From: HyVt-477 sp965224605
Lineage (GTDB): Bacteria; Pseudomonadota; Gammaproteobacteria; Thiotrichales; Thiotrichaceae
DNA: 64,000 nucleotides
Assembly (NCBI GenBank): GCA_965224605.1
Contig: CBDCZP010000001.1
Coordinates: forward strand, 310,001 to 374,000
Reading direction: 5' to 3'
The notes below the pieces were generated by a model. The model did not search any database. It was not told the origin of the DNA and worked only from the letters and a program-made list of their open reading frames with translations. This document shows, one piece after another, positions 38,653 through 48,000 of the stretch (within the stretch, counting starts at the first letter, position 1; each line of letters opens with the position of its first letter). A program made the position numbers and the translations under genes.

Positions 38653-39144
38653 TTATTTAGCAGCTTTAACTTCAACTTTAGCAGCAGGAGCTACAGCAGT
38701 AGGAGCTACAGCAGCAGGCATATAAACAGGAGCGCTGTTTGATCCAGGTAATTGACCTGCACCATTAGTCTGGTTAGCACCAGTAGCGTTAGCAGCTGTG
38801 TTTCCAGTACCGTTTCCAGCGCCAGTCGCGTCAGCTATACCGTTGGCAGTTCCGTTTCCTTCGCCGTCAGCAGCCATTTTAGTATCCATGTTAGTGCGGC
38901 CTTTACCTTTGAAAGAGATAGCGAAATCAACTTCACCGTCTGCGTCGCCTTTACCAGCTCCCCAACCGTTAGCTTTAGCAGCACCGTTACCAGCGCCATT
39001 TCCAGCACCTTTGCTCCATGCAGAACCGTTACCTTGAGCAGCACCGTTACCAGTACCGTTGTTTGCGCCATCGAACCAGTCAGCTTGAGCAGTAGTAGAA
39101 AGAGCAAGAGTAGTTGCAAGAGCGATAGTAGTTAAAAGTTTCAT
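38653..39144 (-). CDS. secreted Gly/Asn/Ala-rich protein
   Basis: A 163-residue protein with a clear signal peptide (MKLLTTIALATTLALSTTAQA, cleavage before DWFDG). The mature part has repeated GNGAA, GTGNG, GAGNGAGNG motifs, a central block DGEVDFAISFKGKGRTNMDT, a second Gly/Asn-rich stretch, and an Ala/Pro/Val C-terminus PVYMPAAVAPTAVAPAAK. The shape recalls sulfur-globule envelope proteins and other low-complexity secreted proteins, but no family motif proves this. Function unknown. Good terminator downstream; the 483-bp upstream gap carries its promoter region but no other gene I can see. Confidence 0.8.
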   Translation of the reverse strand: MKLLTTIALATTLALSTTAQADWFDGANNGTGNGAAQGNGSAWSKGAGNGAGNGAAKANGWGAGKGDADGEVDFAISFKGKGRTNMDTKMAADGEGNGTANGIADATGAGNGTGNTAANATGANQTNGAGQLPGSNSAPVYMPAAVAPTAVAPAAKVEVKAAK

Positions 39145-39627
39145 GATGTAAATCTCCGAGTGAATTAATATAAAGTGTTGTAATAAGTTTGCTTTCTAAG
39201 CATGTGAAGAAGTATATAAGAATATTCTAATATGTCAATACATATTTTACTTATTTTTTACTTTTTTTAATTACGGTAATTAACTGTATGAATATATGTG
39301 GTTATTTTAATAAAAGAAGGCTACAGACTCACCAGTACATTGGTGTTTGGCTTTTTGTGGCTATGTCACATGATACCGATAGCAGAGGTCATCAAGGATC
39401 AGGGGTAAGAAGGCACATCATCGTAACTGAATCAGATGTCTGGGGTGAATAACTTGCTCAGTTAGCATCCCAATGATCGTGGCCTGTGTGAGAGATAGCG
39501 AAACACGAGAAATCAATGCGCTGCATAATCCCGTGTTCGCACCTCGGCAAGTGCTCCTGCTTTGCCTCACCTCTGTTTCTATCTTGAAATAAAGGTAGAT
39601 GGGTCGTAATAGAATGTTTAACGAGCG
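39145..39627. other. intergenic region, no gene seen
   Basis: The first ~150 bp are very AT-rich and probably hold the promoter of the minus-strand secreted-protein gene. The remainder has mixed composition and no convincing open frame, RNA fold or repeat. Confidence 0.5.
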
Positions 39628-41472
39628 TTAAGTGGGTGTTGTTTTTTGCTCATCCTGTAACTTGGAGCCACCATAAGAAATACAGACTTCTTCACCTTTT
39701 GCAATAGAAGTGGTGGTTACAAAGCGGAATACATTTTCTATGCCCGGATGATTGATCCAGTAAGCATTGTTATTGTCAGAGTGATTAAATATGGCACCGA
39801 GTCCTAAGGTTAGAACGCGTAAGTTTGATCCAACCCCTTTGGGGTAATCGAAGCGATAGTCTGTAAATACATCGGTGGCTGATAGTTCAGAGCCTAATGG
39901 CATAACGGGGCAATCTTCCAGTATTTCGCCTTTAGCGATATTTTGAGTTGCAAATACACCTAATCCTTTACCGGGGCTTTTTTTAACCTCAAGCTTGCTT
40001 GGAGGGGTTAACTCCATAAAAGTAGATTTACCCAGAGTAAAGTTGATACAGATTTCCTCGCCGGTTTTAATATCTTTTTCTGCATAAAATTGAAATGTTT
40101 TTCTAGTTTTACGTTGTTTCCATGCCGTATTCGGTGCTGGACTATGTCGATAGCTTCCGGCAAAACCAAGTACAACAACCTGCTCTACTTGATCGGGTGA
40201 TACTCGGTAATCAAAACTTTCTACCTGATAATGGGTAGCACAACCTTTGATCAGTTCTTGATAAAAAGGTACAAGATGACATTCTTCAATGATGTCATTG
40301 GCAGCAATATCCTGAGTAGCGTAGACCGCAAGACCAAGCCCGTCGACATTCCTAATTACGCATTTAGTAGCAGCAGTGAGAGGGGTTTCAGTTTCATCTG
40401 GCTTGTGATCCTGCTGGTTATTTGGGGGATTAGTCTCTGTCTTTGTGGAAGCTAGGGAAGTGTCCGCTTTTGCTGGGTTCTTTTCCTTGGTTTTAGCATC
40501 CTTTGTAGCTTCATCAAAAGAAGAAATAGACTTGGAAGTTAAAGAATATCGCTTACTAAATTCGAACAGTACCTCCGCTGTTTCTGGATAAAGTTGTGGA
40601 ATTCTTTTCTTATAGAAGGAGATAGCCTGTCCAATGGCTTTGAGTCTTTCTTCATAGGGCATCTCATTGGTTACATGGGGGCCACCTGCATAGGATAAGT
40701 TGCCTGTTTCCATATCCGCATCGGCTCTAGAAAAATCCATGCCGATGGATATTCTGGGTTGTTCAGTCCATTTACTGGCTTTGGAGCCCCAATGAGCTAT
40801 GTTTGCGTTCCATGCCACTATTGATCCCGCTTTTACAGGAAGGGCTCGAATATGGCTGTAATTTTTTATTTCTATTTTTTCCCTTAGTTTTCCTGGAAAA
40901 TGGGGGTCTAAATGTGTTGGCAATACATGCATACAGCTATGTAAGGGTGTGACGTCAGTAAATGGAATCCAGAGAGTCAGGTGTTTAGGGCGGCCATCCT
41001 CAAGCAGATTGTATGCGAACATATCTCGATGGATAGGAAAGCCTTCGCCTTCTTTGCCAATATGCCATGCCCACATGCCAGCAATACTGATTTTATAGTC
41101 TACGTCCAATACAGGATCTATCACCTTTGATAATCGATTGAAGATTTGCCAGACTTCGTCATAAACATAAATAAACACAGGAGGAAGCCCTAAACTCACT
41201 ATTCTTTCTATAGCTTCAGCAATGGCGGTAACTTCAGCATTAGGGATCAGAGCCTCAGTCGTAAAATAACCTTCATCAATTACCCGTTTTACACAGCGTT
41301 CTGCCGCAGCACTACTAATATCCAGATCGGCTGGTTGCTGGGAAAGGGGGTGCGGTGTTATGGAAAGTTCCGGGTTTAATTTTTTCCAGAATGCAATGTT
41401 AGAGAATTTATTGACCATATTTTTCATAAGAGCATCCGTGTTTTCAGCTTCTTTCATTGGGATTGTTATCAA
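39628..41472 (-). CDS. PhyH-type dioxygenase fused to two SET-like domains
   Basis: A 614-residue protein. Residues ~45-290 are a phytanoyl-CoA dioxygenase-like Fe(II)/2-oxoglutarate fold: iron ligands in FPIHRDMFAYNLLEDG (His-x-Asp) and the distal His in NANIAHWGS, with the Arg in EQPRISIGMDFSR. A low-complexity linker (~315-360) leads to two SET-related repeats: KCVIRNVDGLGLAVYATQDI..EEICINFTLG (~370-480) and KLEVKKSPGKGLGVFATQNI..GAIFNHSDNNNAYW..EEVCISYGG (~490-605). The second keeps the NHS and Y-G patterns of SET methyltransferases. Both activities are plausible; substrate unknown. No signal peptide. Stands alone; 308 bp upstream are featureless. Confidence 0.8.
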   Translation of the reverse strand: MITIPMKEAENTDALMKNMVNKFSNIAFWKKLNPELSITPHPLSQQPADLDISSAAAERCVKRVIDEGYFTTEALIPNAEVTAIAEAIERIVSLGLPPVFIYVYDEVWQIFNRLSKVIDPVLDVDYKISIAGMWAWHIGKEGEGFPIHRDMFAYNLLEDGRPKHLTLWIPFTDVTPLHSCMHVLPTHLDPHFPGKLREKIEIKNYSHIRALPVKAGSIVAWNANIAHWGSKASKWTEQPRISIGMDFSRADADMETGNLSYAGGPHVTNEMPYEERLKAIGQAISFYKKRIPQLYPETAEVLFEFSKRYSLTSKSISSFDEATKDAKTKEKNPAKADTSLASTKTETNPPNNQQDHKPDETETPLTAATKCVIRNVDGLGLAVYATQDIAANDIIEECHLVPFYQELIKGCATHYQVESFDYRVSPDQVEQVVVLGFAGSYRHSPAPNTAWKQRKTRKTFQFYAEKDIKTGEEICINFTLGKSTFMELTPPSKLEVKKSPGKGLGVFATQNIAKGEILEDCPVMPLGSELSATDVFTDYRFDYPKGVGSNLRVLTLGLGAIFNHSDNNNAYWINHPGIENVFRFVTTTSIAKGEEVCISYGGSKLQDEQKTTPT

Positions 41473-41780
41473 ATCACCTAAATAAACTTCTCAGAAATAA
41501 TCAATGACGAGCAATATATTACAATGGGTGCTTAGGTTATAAGAGTACATTTGTTGTTACGTATTGTTGTCACATGTTATTAAAAGTATTCATGGGGACA
41601 TGATTTAATCATACTTTTTGATGAATAAATTGTCGGAATTCATGGGATAAACGGTATCAAATAATCGTCTGAGACCTTAAGGAAACTCTAATCAAGTTCA
41701 ATTTATTTCGTCAAAGTAACTGGAAGCCAACGGATTAGGGAGTTTTTTATACGGATAGGTAGACCAAAAAAACAGTTGGA

Positions 41781-44660
41781 TCACGAAAAATGTCGGGAGG
41801 CTACAAGCAATTGCTTATAATCTGCAATTTTTTTATTCAATAAATTCTGGTAAAGAGGATTGGCATCAAACTCTGTTTGTGTATCTTGATAGCCGATTGC
41901 CAGATCATCAAATAAAAGAATATCGTAGACATGAAACCATTCACCTTCGGCCTGAAGCATAATATTAGGGTTAAGCAGATAATTATCGGTACTCACTTGA
42001 AGAAACAAATGTCGATTGTTAGCGGAATCTTGCGAGGTTTTGTTACTTGATAATATGTCATCAATGTAAGCGGGATCATGCAACTCTTCAGGTAAAAGAT
42101 GAGTGGGCCAATGTTCAATGGCCTGCACAATATTTTTCGCACTATAAGCACCATTACCTAAAATCATATGCTCAGGCAGAATACGATAAAAAAGAGCAAT
42201 CATCAGATTAATAAGAAAGAACTCAGCTTGATTATGGTCAAACTTTGTCAGTTGATTATTAATTCGGATGCTAAGCGTTTCTGGTTTTAATAGTGAATAA
42301 ACCGCGGGCAGATTTTTTTCAGCATAGTAATGGTGTAGACAGGCTTGTTCCAATGCTATTTGAAATGCATTAAACCCCTTATTGTCAGCCAAAAAAGCAT
42401 CCGCATTTAATGAATTAGCGAGTTGAATAATGTTAGCGTTGCCGAGCCATGCACCTATCATTAGAGGTGTTTGATTAAAAGGATTCCTAAAGTTTACCCC
42501 ATACTTGGCCATTTGCCGTTGTATCGCGCCGAGCTGCTCTTGTTGATACATCATAAAATGCTTGATAAGCAATTTTTGCATACCATCCTCAGGATGGATT
42601 GCGGGACTAAAGTCTACTTCAATTAACGCATTTCGCGCTTGATGATCTTCATATACCAATGCATATTCAAACAGTGTTAACTTGGCTTTTTTATCACCTT
42701 GCTGCAGGGCTGCCTCAAAAAGCCTATCGATACCTCCACCGGCGATTACTTCCCAGGGAGGCTGCTGTTGCTGAAGAATCGACTCTCTTATTAACTGAGC
42801 CTGTGCAGATTTTCCCTGCTGCTCAAGTTTACTGGCTTCTTGTTGCCACTCTTCCTGGCTTGAGGCATGGTGTTCAATACTGATAGCGGATGGTTGGGGA
42901 TTTGCATGCCGTAGCAAATTCAATAACGGATGCTCAGTCTCTTCTTCCAGCCAGTACAGATTAACCTGTGCGCGGGTAACGGCAACAAAAAGTGCATTAA
43001 TAAAGAACTTATATTTTTCAAGCGCTTTGTCTGTCTTGTCTTTGTTGCGGGCATACCGCATGGGATTATCAAGAATGTCGGTTGTCACTCCTGTACTGAT
43101 GGTTTTAAAATGTTCACTCGCACTGGAAACCAGATTAAATAAAATAACATTTTCATATTCAAGTCCCTTGCACTCCTGAATTGAAAAAATAAGAGGAGTC
43201 TGAAAATATTCAGCGGCAGCCGGTTTCATTTCATCGTATAGCACCACTACCGCAAACTTTTTTGATGCATGGGTTTTTTCATCAATATCCATCAATGTGT
43301 TTTGATCACTGGGTAAGAACGCGATGTTTCCTGAATCATCACCAGAACTATCGTCAGAACTCAATCCGGAACGCTTCATTTCATGATGACTGTCCTTATC
43401 AATAGAACCAAAACGCCAGTTTTTTAGCCGTAGTAATTTATTGGCTAAATTAATAATGTTAAGCGAATTTCGATAATTAGTATTTAAAACTTGCGTAAGA
43501 GTAGTCGCTTCCCCTTCCCCGGAAAGGTTTGGTTGAGGTCTGTCATGAGTAGCCAAAAAAAGAGATTTGATCCTCGCCCAGGAAAAGAAATTGGGATAGA
43601 CGATTTGATTCGCATCGCCACAAAGAAGAAAACGATCAGGTTGGGTCAGAAAACTCATAATCAAGTGTAATTGGATGATCGATATATCCTGTACTTCATC
43701 AACAACTACATAGTCGTATTTTTTCTTAACCTTGGTGAGATAGTTGAAGCTAACAATATTGGGGTCGTACTGGTTATTTACTCTCAGAAAATCCAGATAC
43801 CGCTCGAATAAGTCATACACGTCATTACGTTGATTGTCTGGAAAAATACATTCTTTAACCCCTAATGATAGATAAGAAGCTCTGGATAAGTAGGCGCTAT
43901 CAATATTAGACCCCGTTATAACACCTCTAAATTCTTCAAAGAGGGCATGACCATCTTTAATGAGAGAAGCATTTAGACGTTTTGCAAACCAATTCCTGAA
44001 GTCATGATAGGTAACGGCATTGCTGGATGGCACCGCAATACTATCTAACAATTCTTGGAATGAAAGAAATACTGGGGTTTGGTGTTTACTGGTGTATTGA
44101 TTCGCGAAATACAAGTTTTGAGAATGGCGGGCTAAATAAGAAGACTGTGTAACATAGAGGACTTCCCCATGGAATTTTTTCATCTTTTCTAACAGCAACA
44201 AAGTTTTTCCACTGCCCGCTGTGCCAATGACGATGATAGGTGTAGACAAGCTATAAACATGTTGTTGCGTTTCATCAAAAGCGATGGGTTTCTGCAATAA
44301 ATGAAAGCGGGATGTGTGTTGCGCAAGATGAGGGAGAGTAACAAGCTTGCTCTCATCTATCTGCTGAGCATTCAGATTCGGAATTAATTGTTCATTGATT
44401 CTCACCCCTCTTTTTAAGAACCGTGATTTTTCATAAGCATGGTTTTTGATGTGTTCAAGTATAAGTGCGTAAGTATGCTTGCCGGACTTATAAAGGGTGA
44501 ATAATAACCGGTCAGTTCTATTAAGGCGTGCGCAGTAAAGAGTGTCATTTAATTTCTTAACATCAGCCGATTGGAAGTCATCATTTTCCAGATAACGCAT
44601 GATTTTCCCCAATGCTGGAATGGTTTCATTTTGAATCTCATTGTAAAGAAGAATGCGCAT
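41781..44660 (-). CDS. UvrD-like helicase with RelE-like N-terminus and ankyrin-like C-terminus
   Basis: A 959-residue protein. Residues ~1-95 resemble RelE/ParE toxins (LYCARLNRTDRLLFTLYKSG, then LILEHIKNHAYEKSRFL). A superfamily 1 helicase follows: Walker A IGTAGSGKTLLLLEKM (~150), Walker B YDYVVVDEVQDISIIQLHL (~315), LNTNYRNSLNIINLANKLL (~395), then QECKGLEYENVILFN (~505) and FVAVTRAQVNLYWLEE (~565). The C-terminal part has ankyrin-like repeats (GVNFRNPFNQTPLMIGAWLG; NADAFLADNKGFNAFQIAL, ~740-790). Starts at ATG 44660. Function unknown; a toxin-linked or conflict NTPase is possible. Confidence 0.8.
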   Translation of the reverse strand: MRILLYNEIQNETIPALGKIMRYLENDDFQSADVKKLNDTLYCARLNRTDRLLFTLYKSGKHTYALILEHIKNHAYEKSRFLKRGVRINEQLIPNLNAQQIDESKLVTLPHLAQHTSRFHLLQKPIAFDETQQHVYSLSTPIIVIGTAGSGKTLLLLEKMKKFHGEVLYVTQSSYLARHSQNLYFANQYTSKHQTPVFLSFQELLDSIAVPSSNAVTYHDFRNWFAKRLNASLIKDGHALFEEFRGVITGSNIDSAYLSRASYLSLGVKECIFPDNQRNDVYDLFERYLDFLRVNNQYDPNIVSFNYLTKVKKKYDYVVVDEVQDISIIQLHLIMSFLTQPDRFLLCGDANQIVYPNFFSWARIKSLFLATHDRPQPNLSGEGEATTLTQVLNTNYRNSLNIINLANKLLRLKNWRFGSIDKDSHHEMKRSGLSSDDSSGDDSGNIAFLPSDQNTLMDIDEKTHASKKFAVVVLYDEMKPAAAEYFQTPLIFSIQECKGLEYENVILFNLVSSASEHFKTISTGVTTDILDNPMRYARNKDKTDKALEKYKFFINALFVAVTRAQVNLYWLEEETEHPLLNLLRHANPQPSAISIEHHASSQEEWQQEASKLEQQGKSAQAQLIRESILQQQQPPWEVIAGGGIDRLFEAALQQGDKKAKLTLFEYALVYEDHQARNALIEVDFSPAIHPEDGMQKLLIKHFMMYQQEQLGAIQRQMAKYGVNFRNPFNQTPLMIGAWLGNANIIQLANSLNADAFLADNKGFNAFQIALEQACLHHYYAEKNLPAVYSLLKPETLSIRINNQLTKFDHNQAEFFLINLMIALFYRILPEHMILGNGAYSAKNIVQAIEHWPTHLLPEELHDPAYIDDILSSNKTSQDSANNRHLFLQVSTDNYLLNPNIMLQAEGEWFHVYDILLFDDLAIGYQDTQTEFDANPLYQNLLNKKIADYKQLLVASRHFS

Positions 44661-45032
44661 TGTAAGGGTTTAGTAAGGGTCCAGTCGTGCACAATAATGC
44701 ATAAGTGTGTGGATTAGGTGAAAAAGAAACTAAAAATTATTATCAATATATTTAGATACTTATGTCGCTAACTATAATGAAATAGACGATGACTATTATA
44801 GTGTATAAAAAGAAGTTAATGGTCTATAAAAAATACCGTTAAGCGTGAGTTCATCAGCGTTTGTCCCACACACAATAGTTTTATTAACAGATAGATACTA
44901 AAAAACAAGCTCGCAATATTGAATTGTGAATATAAAACATTGCTTGACCACTCAAGGACGTATTTACCGAAATGAGGGGGAAAGGATTTATAAGGCAATG
45001 AATTTCAAATAACACAACAGAGGTGTTTTTTC

Positions 45033-48000
45033 ATGAGTAACTATATAGATAGAGGTGGTTCATCTAATGTGAATCAAAATCAACAAAATCATCTAAGCAG
45101 ACGTGGCGGCGGTAGACGCGGCGGCGGTGCTAAACGTACAGGTGGCGCTGGCAACGGTGGTGGTTTTAATTTCGGAAATCTTATGGGTGGAGGTGGTGTT
45201 GGTAACAATGGCCAACTTCAGCTTTTATTAGCATTTCTAAGTTTAATTTCTAAGCTTCTTAACAAAATGGAAGGAAGTCAGGGTCCACAAGGCGATCAAG
45301 GTCCAGTAGGTAAAGACGGCGCTATGGGCAATGATGGTGCTATGGGCAACGACGGAGCTACAGGCGCTATGGGCGATGACGGAGCCACAGGAGCAGCTGG
45401 TAAAGATGGATCTGATGGTAACGACGGAGCTACAGGCTCAACTGGAGCAACAGGTTCAACTGGCGCAACAGGTTCAACTGGCGCAACAGGTTCAACTGGC
45501 GCAACAGGTTCAACTGGCGCAACAGGTTCAACTGGCGCAACAGGTTCAACTGGCGCAACAGGTTCAACTGGAGCTACAGGTTCAACTGGCGCAACAGGTT
45601 CAACTGGAGCTACAGGTTCAACTGGCGCAACAGGTTCAACTGGCGCAACAGGTTCAACTGGAGCTACAGGTTCAACTGGCGCAACAGGTTCAACTGGCGC
45701 AACAGGTTCAACTGGAGCTACAGGTTCAACGGGCGCAACAGGTTCAACGGGTGCAGCTGGTAACGACGGAACCAATGGTACTGATGGCAACGACGGAGCT
45801 ACAGGTGCAGCAGGTAAAGACGGAACTAATGGTACAAATGGTACTAACGGTAACGACGGAGCTACAGGCGCAGCAGGTACTGACGGAGCTGATGGTCCAA
45901 AAGGCGACAAAGGTCATACAGGTGCAGCAGGTAAAGACGGAGCTGATGGTAACGACGGAGCCACAGGTGCAGCCGGTAACGACGGAACCAATGGTACAAA
46001 TGGTACTGATGGTAATGACGGAGCTGATGGTTCTGACGGAGCTGATGGTTCTGACGGAGCTACAGGCGCAGCAGGTAACGACGGCACTAATGGCACTAAC
46101 GGTACCAATGGTACTGACGGAGCTGATGGTAACGACGGAGCTGATGGTAACGACGGAGCCACAGGTGCAGCCGGTAACGACGGAACCAATGGTACAAATG
46201 GTACTGATGGTTCTGACGGAGCTACAGGCGCAGCCGGTAACGACGGAACTAATGGCACGAACGGTACCAATGGTACTGACGGAGCTGATGGTAACGACGG
46301 AGCCACAGGTGCAGCCGGTAACGACGGAACCAACGGTACAAATGGTACTGATGGCAACGACGGAGCTACAGGCGCAGCAGGTAAAGACGGCACTAATGGC
46401 TAACGGTACCAATGGTACTGACGGAGCTGACGGACAAACTACAGGTGCAGCAGGGACGGAACTAATGGCACGAACGGTACCAATGGTACTGACGGAGCTG
46501 ATGGTAACGACGGAGCCACAGGTGCAGCCGGTAACGACGGAACCAATGGTACTGATGGTTCTGACGGAGCTACAGGCGCAGCAGGTAAAGACGGAACTAA
46601 TGGCACTAACGGTACCAATGGTACTGACGGAGCTGATGGTAACGACGGAGCTGATGGTACAAATGGTACTGATGGTTCTGACGGAGCTACAGGCGCAGCA
46701 GGTAAAGACGGAACTAATGGCACTAACGGTACCAATGGTACTGACGGAGCTGATGGTAACGACGGAGCCACAGGTGCAGCCGGTAACGACGGAACCAACG
46801 GTACAAATGGTTCTGACGGAGCTACAGGCGCAGCAGGTAAAGACGGCACTAATGGCACGAACGGTACCAATGGTACTGACGGAGCTGATGGTAACGACGG
46901 AGCCACAGGTGCAGCCGGTAACGACGGAGCTGATGGTTCTGACGGAGCTACAGGCGCAGCAGGTAAAGACGGAACTAATGGCACTAACGGTACCAATGGT
47001 ACTGACGGAGCTGATGGTAACGACGGAGCCACAGGTGCAGCAGGTAACGACGGAGCTGATGGTTCTGACGGAGCCACAGGTGCAGCAGGTAACGACGGAG
47101 CTGATGGTTCTGACGGAGCTACAGGCGCAGCAGGTAAAGACGGAACTAATGGCACTAACGGTACCAATGGTACTGACGGAGCTGATGGTAACGACGGAGC
47201 CACAGGTGCAGCAGGTAACGACGGAGCTGATGGTTCTGACGGAGCCACAGGTGCAGCAGGTAACGACGGAGCTGATGGTTCTGACGGAGCCACAGGTGCA
47301 GCCGGTAACGACGGAGCTGATGGTACAAATGGTACTGATGGTTCTGACGGAGCTACAGGCGCAGCCGGTAACGACGGAACTAATGGCACGAACGGTACCA
47401 ATGGTACTGACGGAGCTGATGGTAACGACGGAGCCACAGGTGCAGCCGGTAACGACGGAACCAACGGTACAAATGGTACTGATGGCAACGACGGAGCTAC
47501 AGGCGCAGCAGGTAACGACGGAGCTGATGGTTCTGACGGAGCTACAGGCGCAGCAGGTAAAGACGGAACTAATGGCACTAACGGTACCAATGGTACTGAC
47601 GGAGCTGATGGTAACGACGGAGCCACAGGTGCAGCCGGTAACGACGGAGCTGATGGTACAAATGGTACTGATGGTTCTGACGGAGCTACAGGCGCAGCAG
47701 GTAAAGACGGAACTAATGGCACTAACGGTACCAATGGTACTGACGGAGCTGATGGTAACGACGGAGCCACAGGTGCAGCCGGTAACGACGGAACCAACGG
47801 TACAAATGGTTCTGACGGAGCTACAGGCGCAGCAGGTAAAGACGGCACTAATGGCACGAACGGTACCAATGGTACTGACGGAGCTGATGGTAACGACGGA
47901 GCCACAGGTGCAGCAGGTAACGACGGAGCCACAGGTGCAGCAGGTAACGACGGAGCTGATGGTTCTGACGGAGCCACAGGTGCAGCCGGTAACGACGGAG

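Noticed and set aside
41473..41780. Search for a small gene or RNA in the gap between the PhyH-SET and helicase genes
   Set aside because: AT-rich with no ribosome binding site plus open frame, and no strong fold by eye.
45435..45758. Regular 18-bp repeats as a possible CRISPR array
   Set aside because: There are no spacers; units are contiguous, in frame, and code a collagen hexapeptide.
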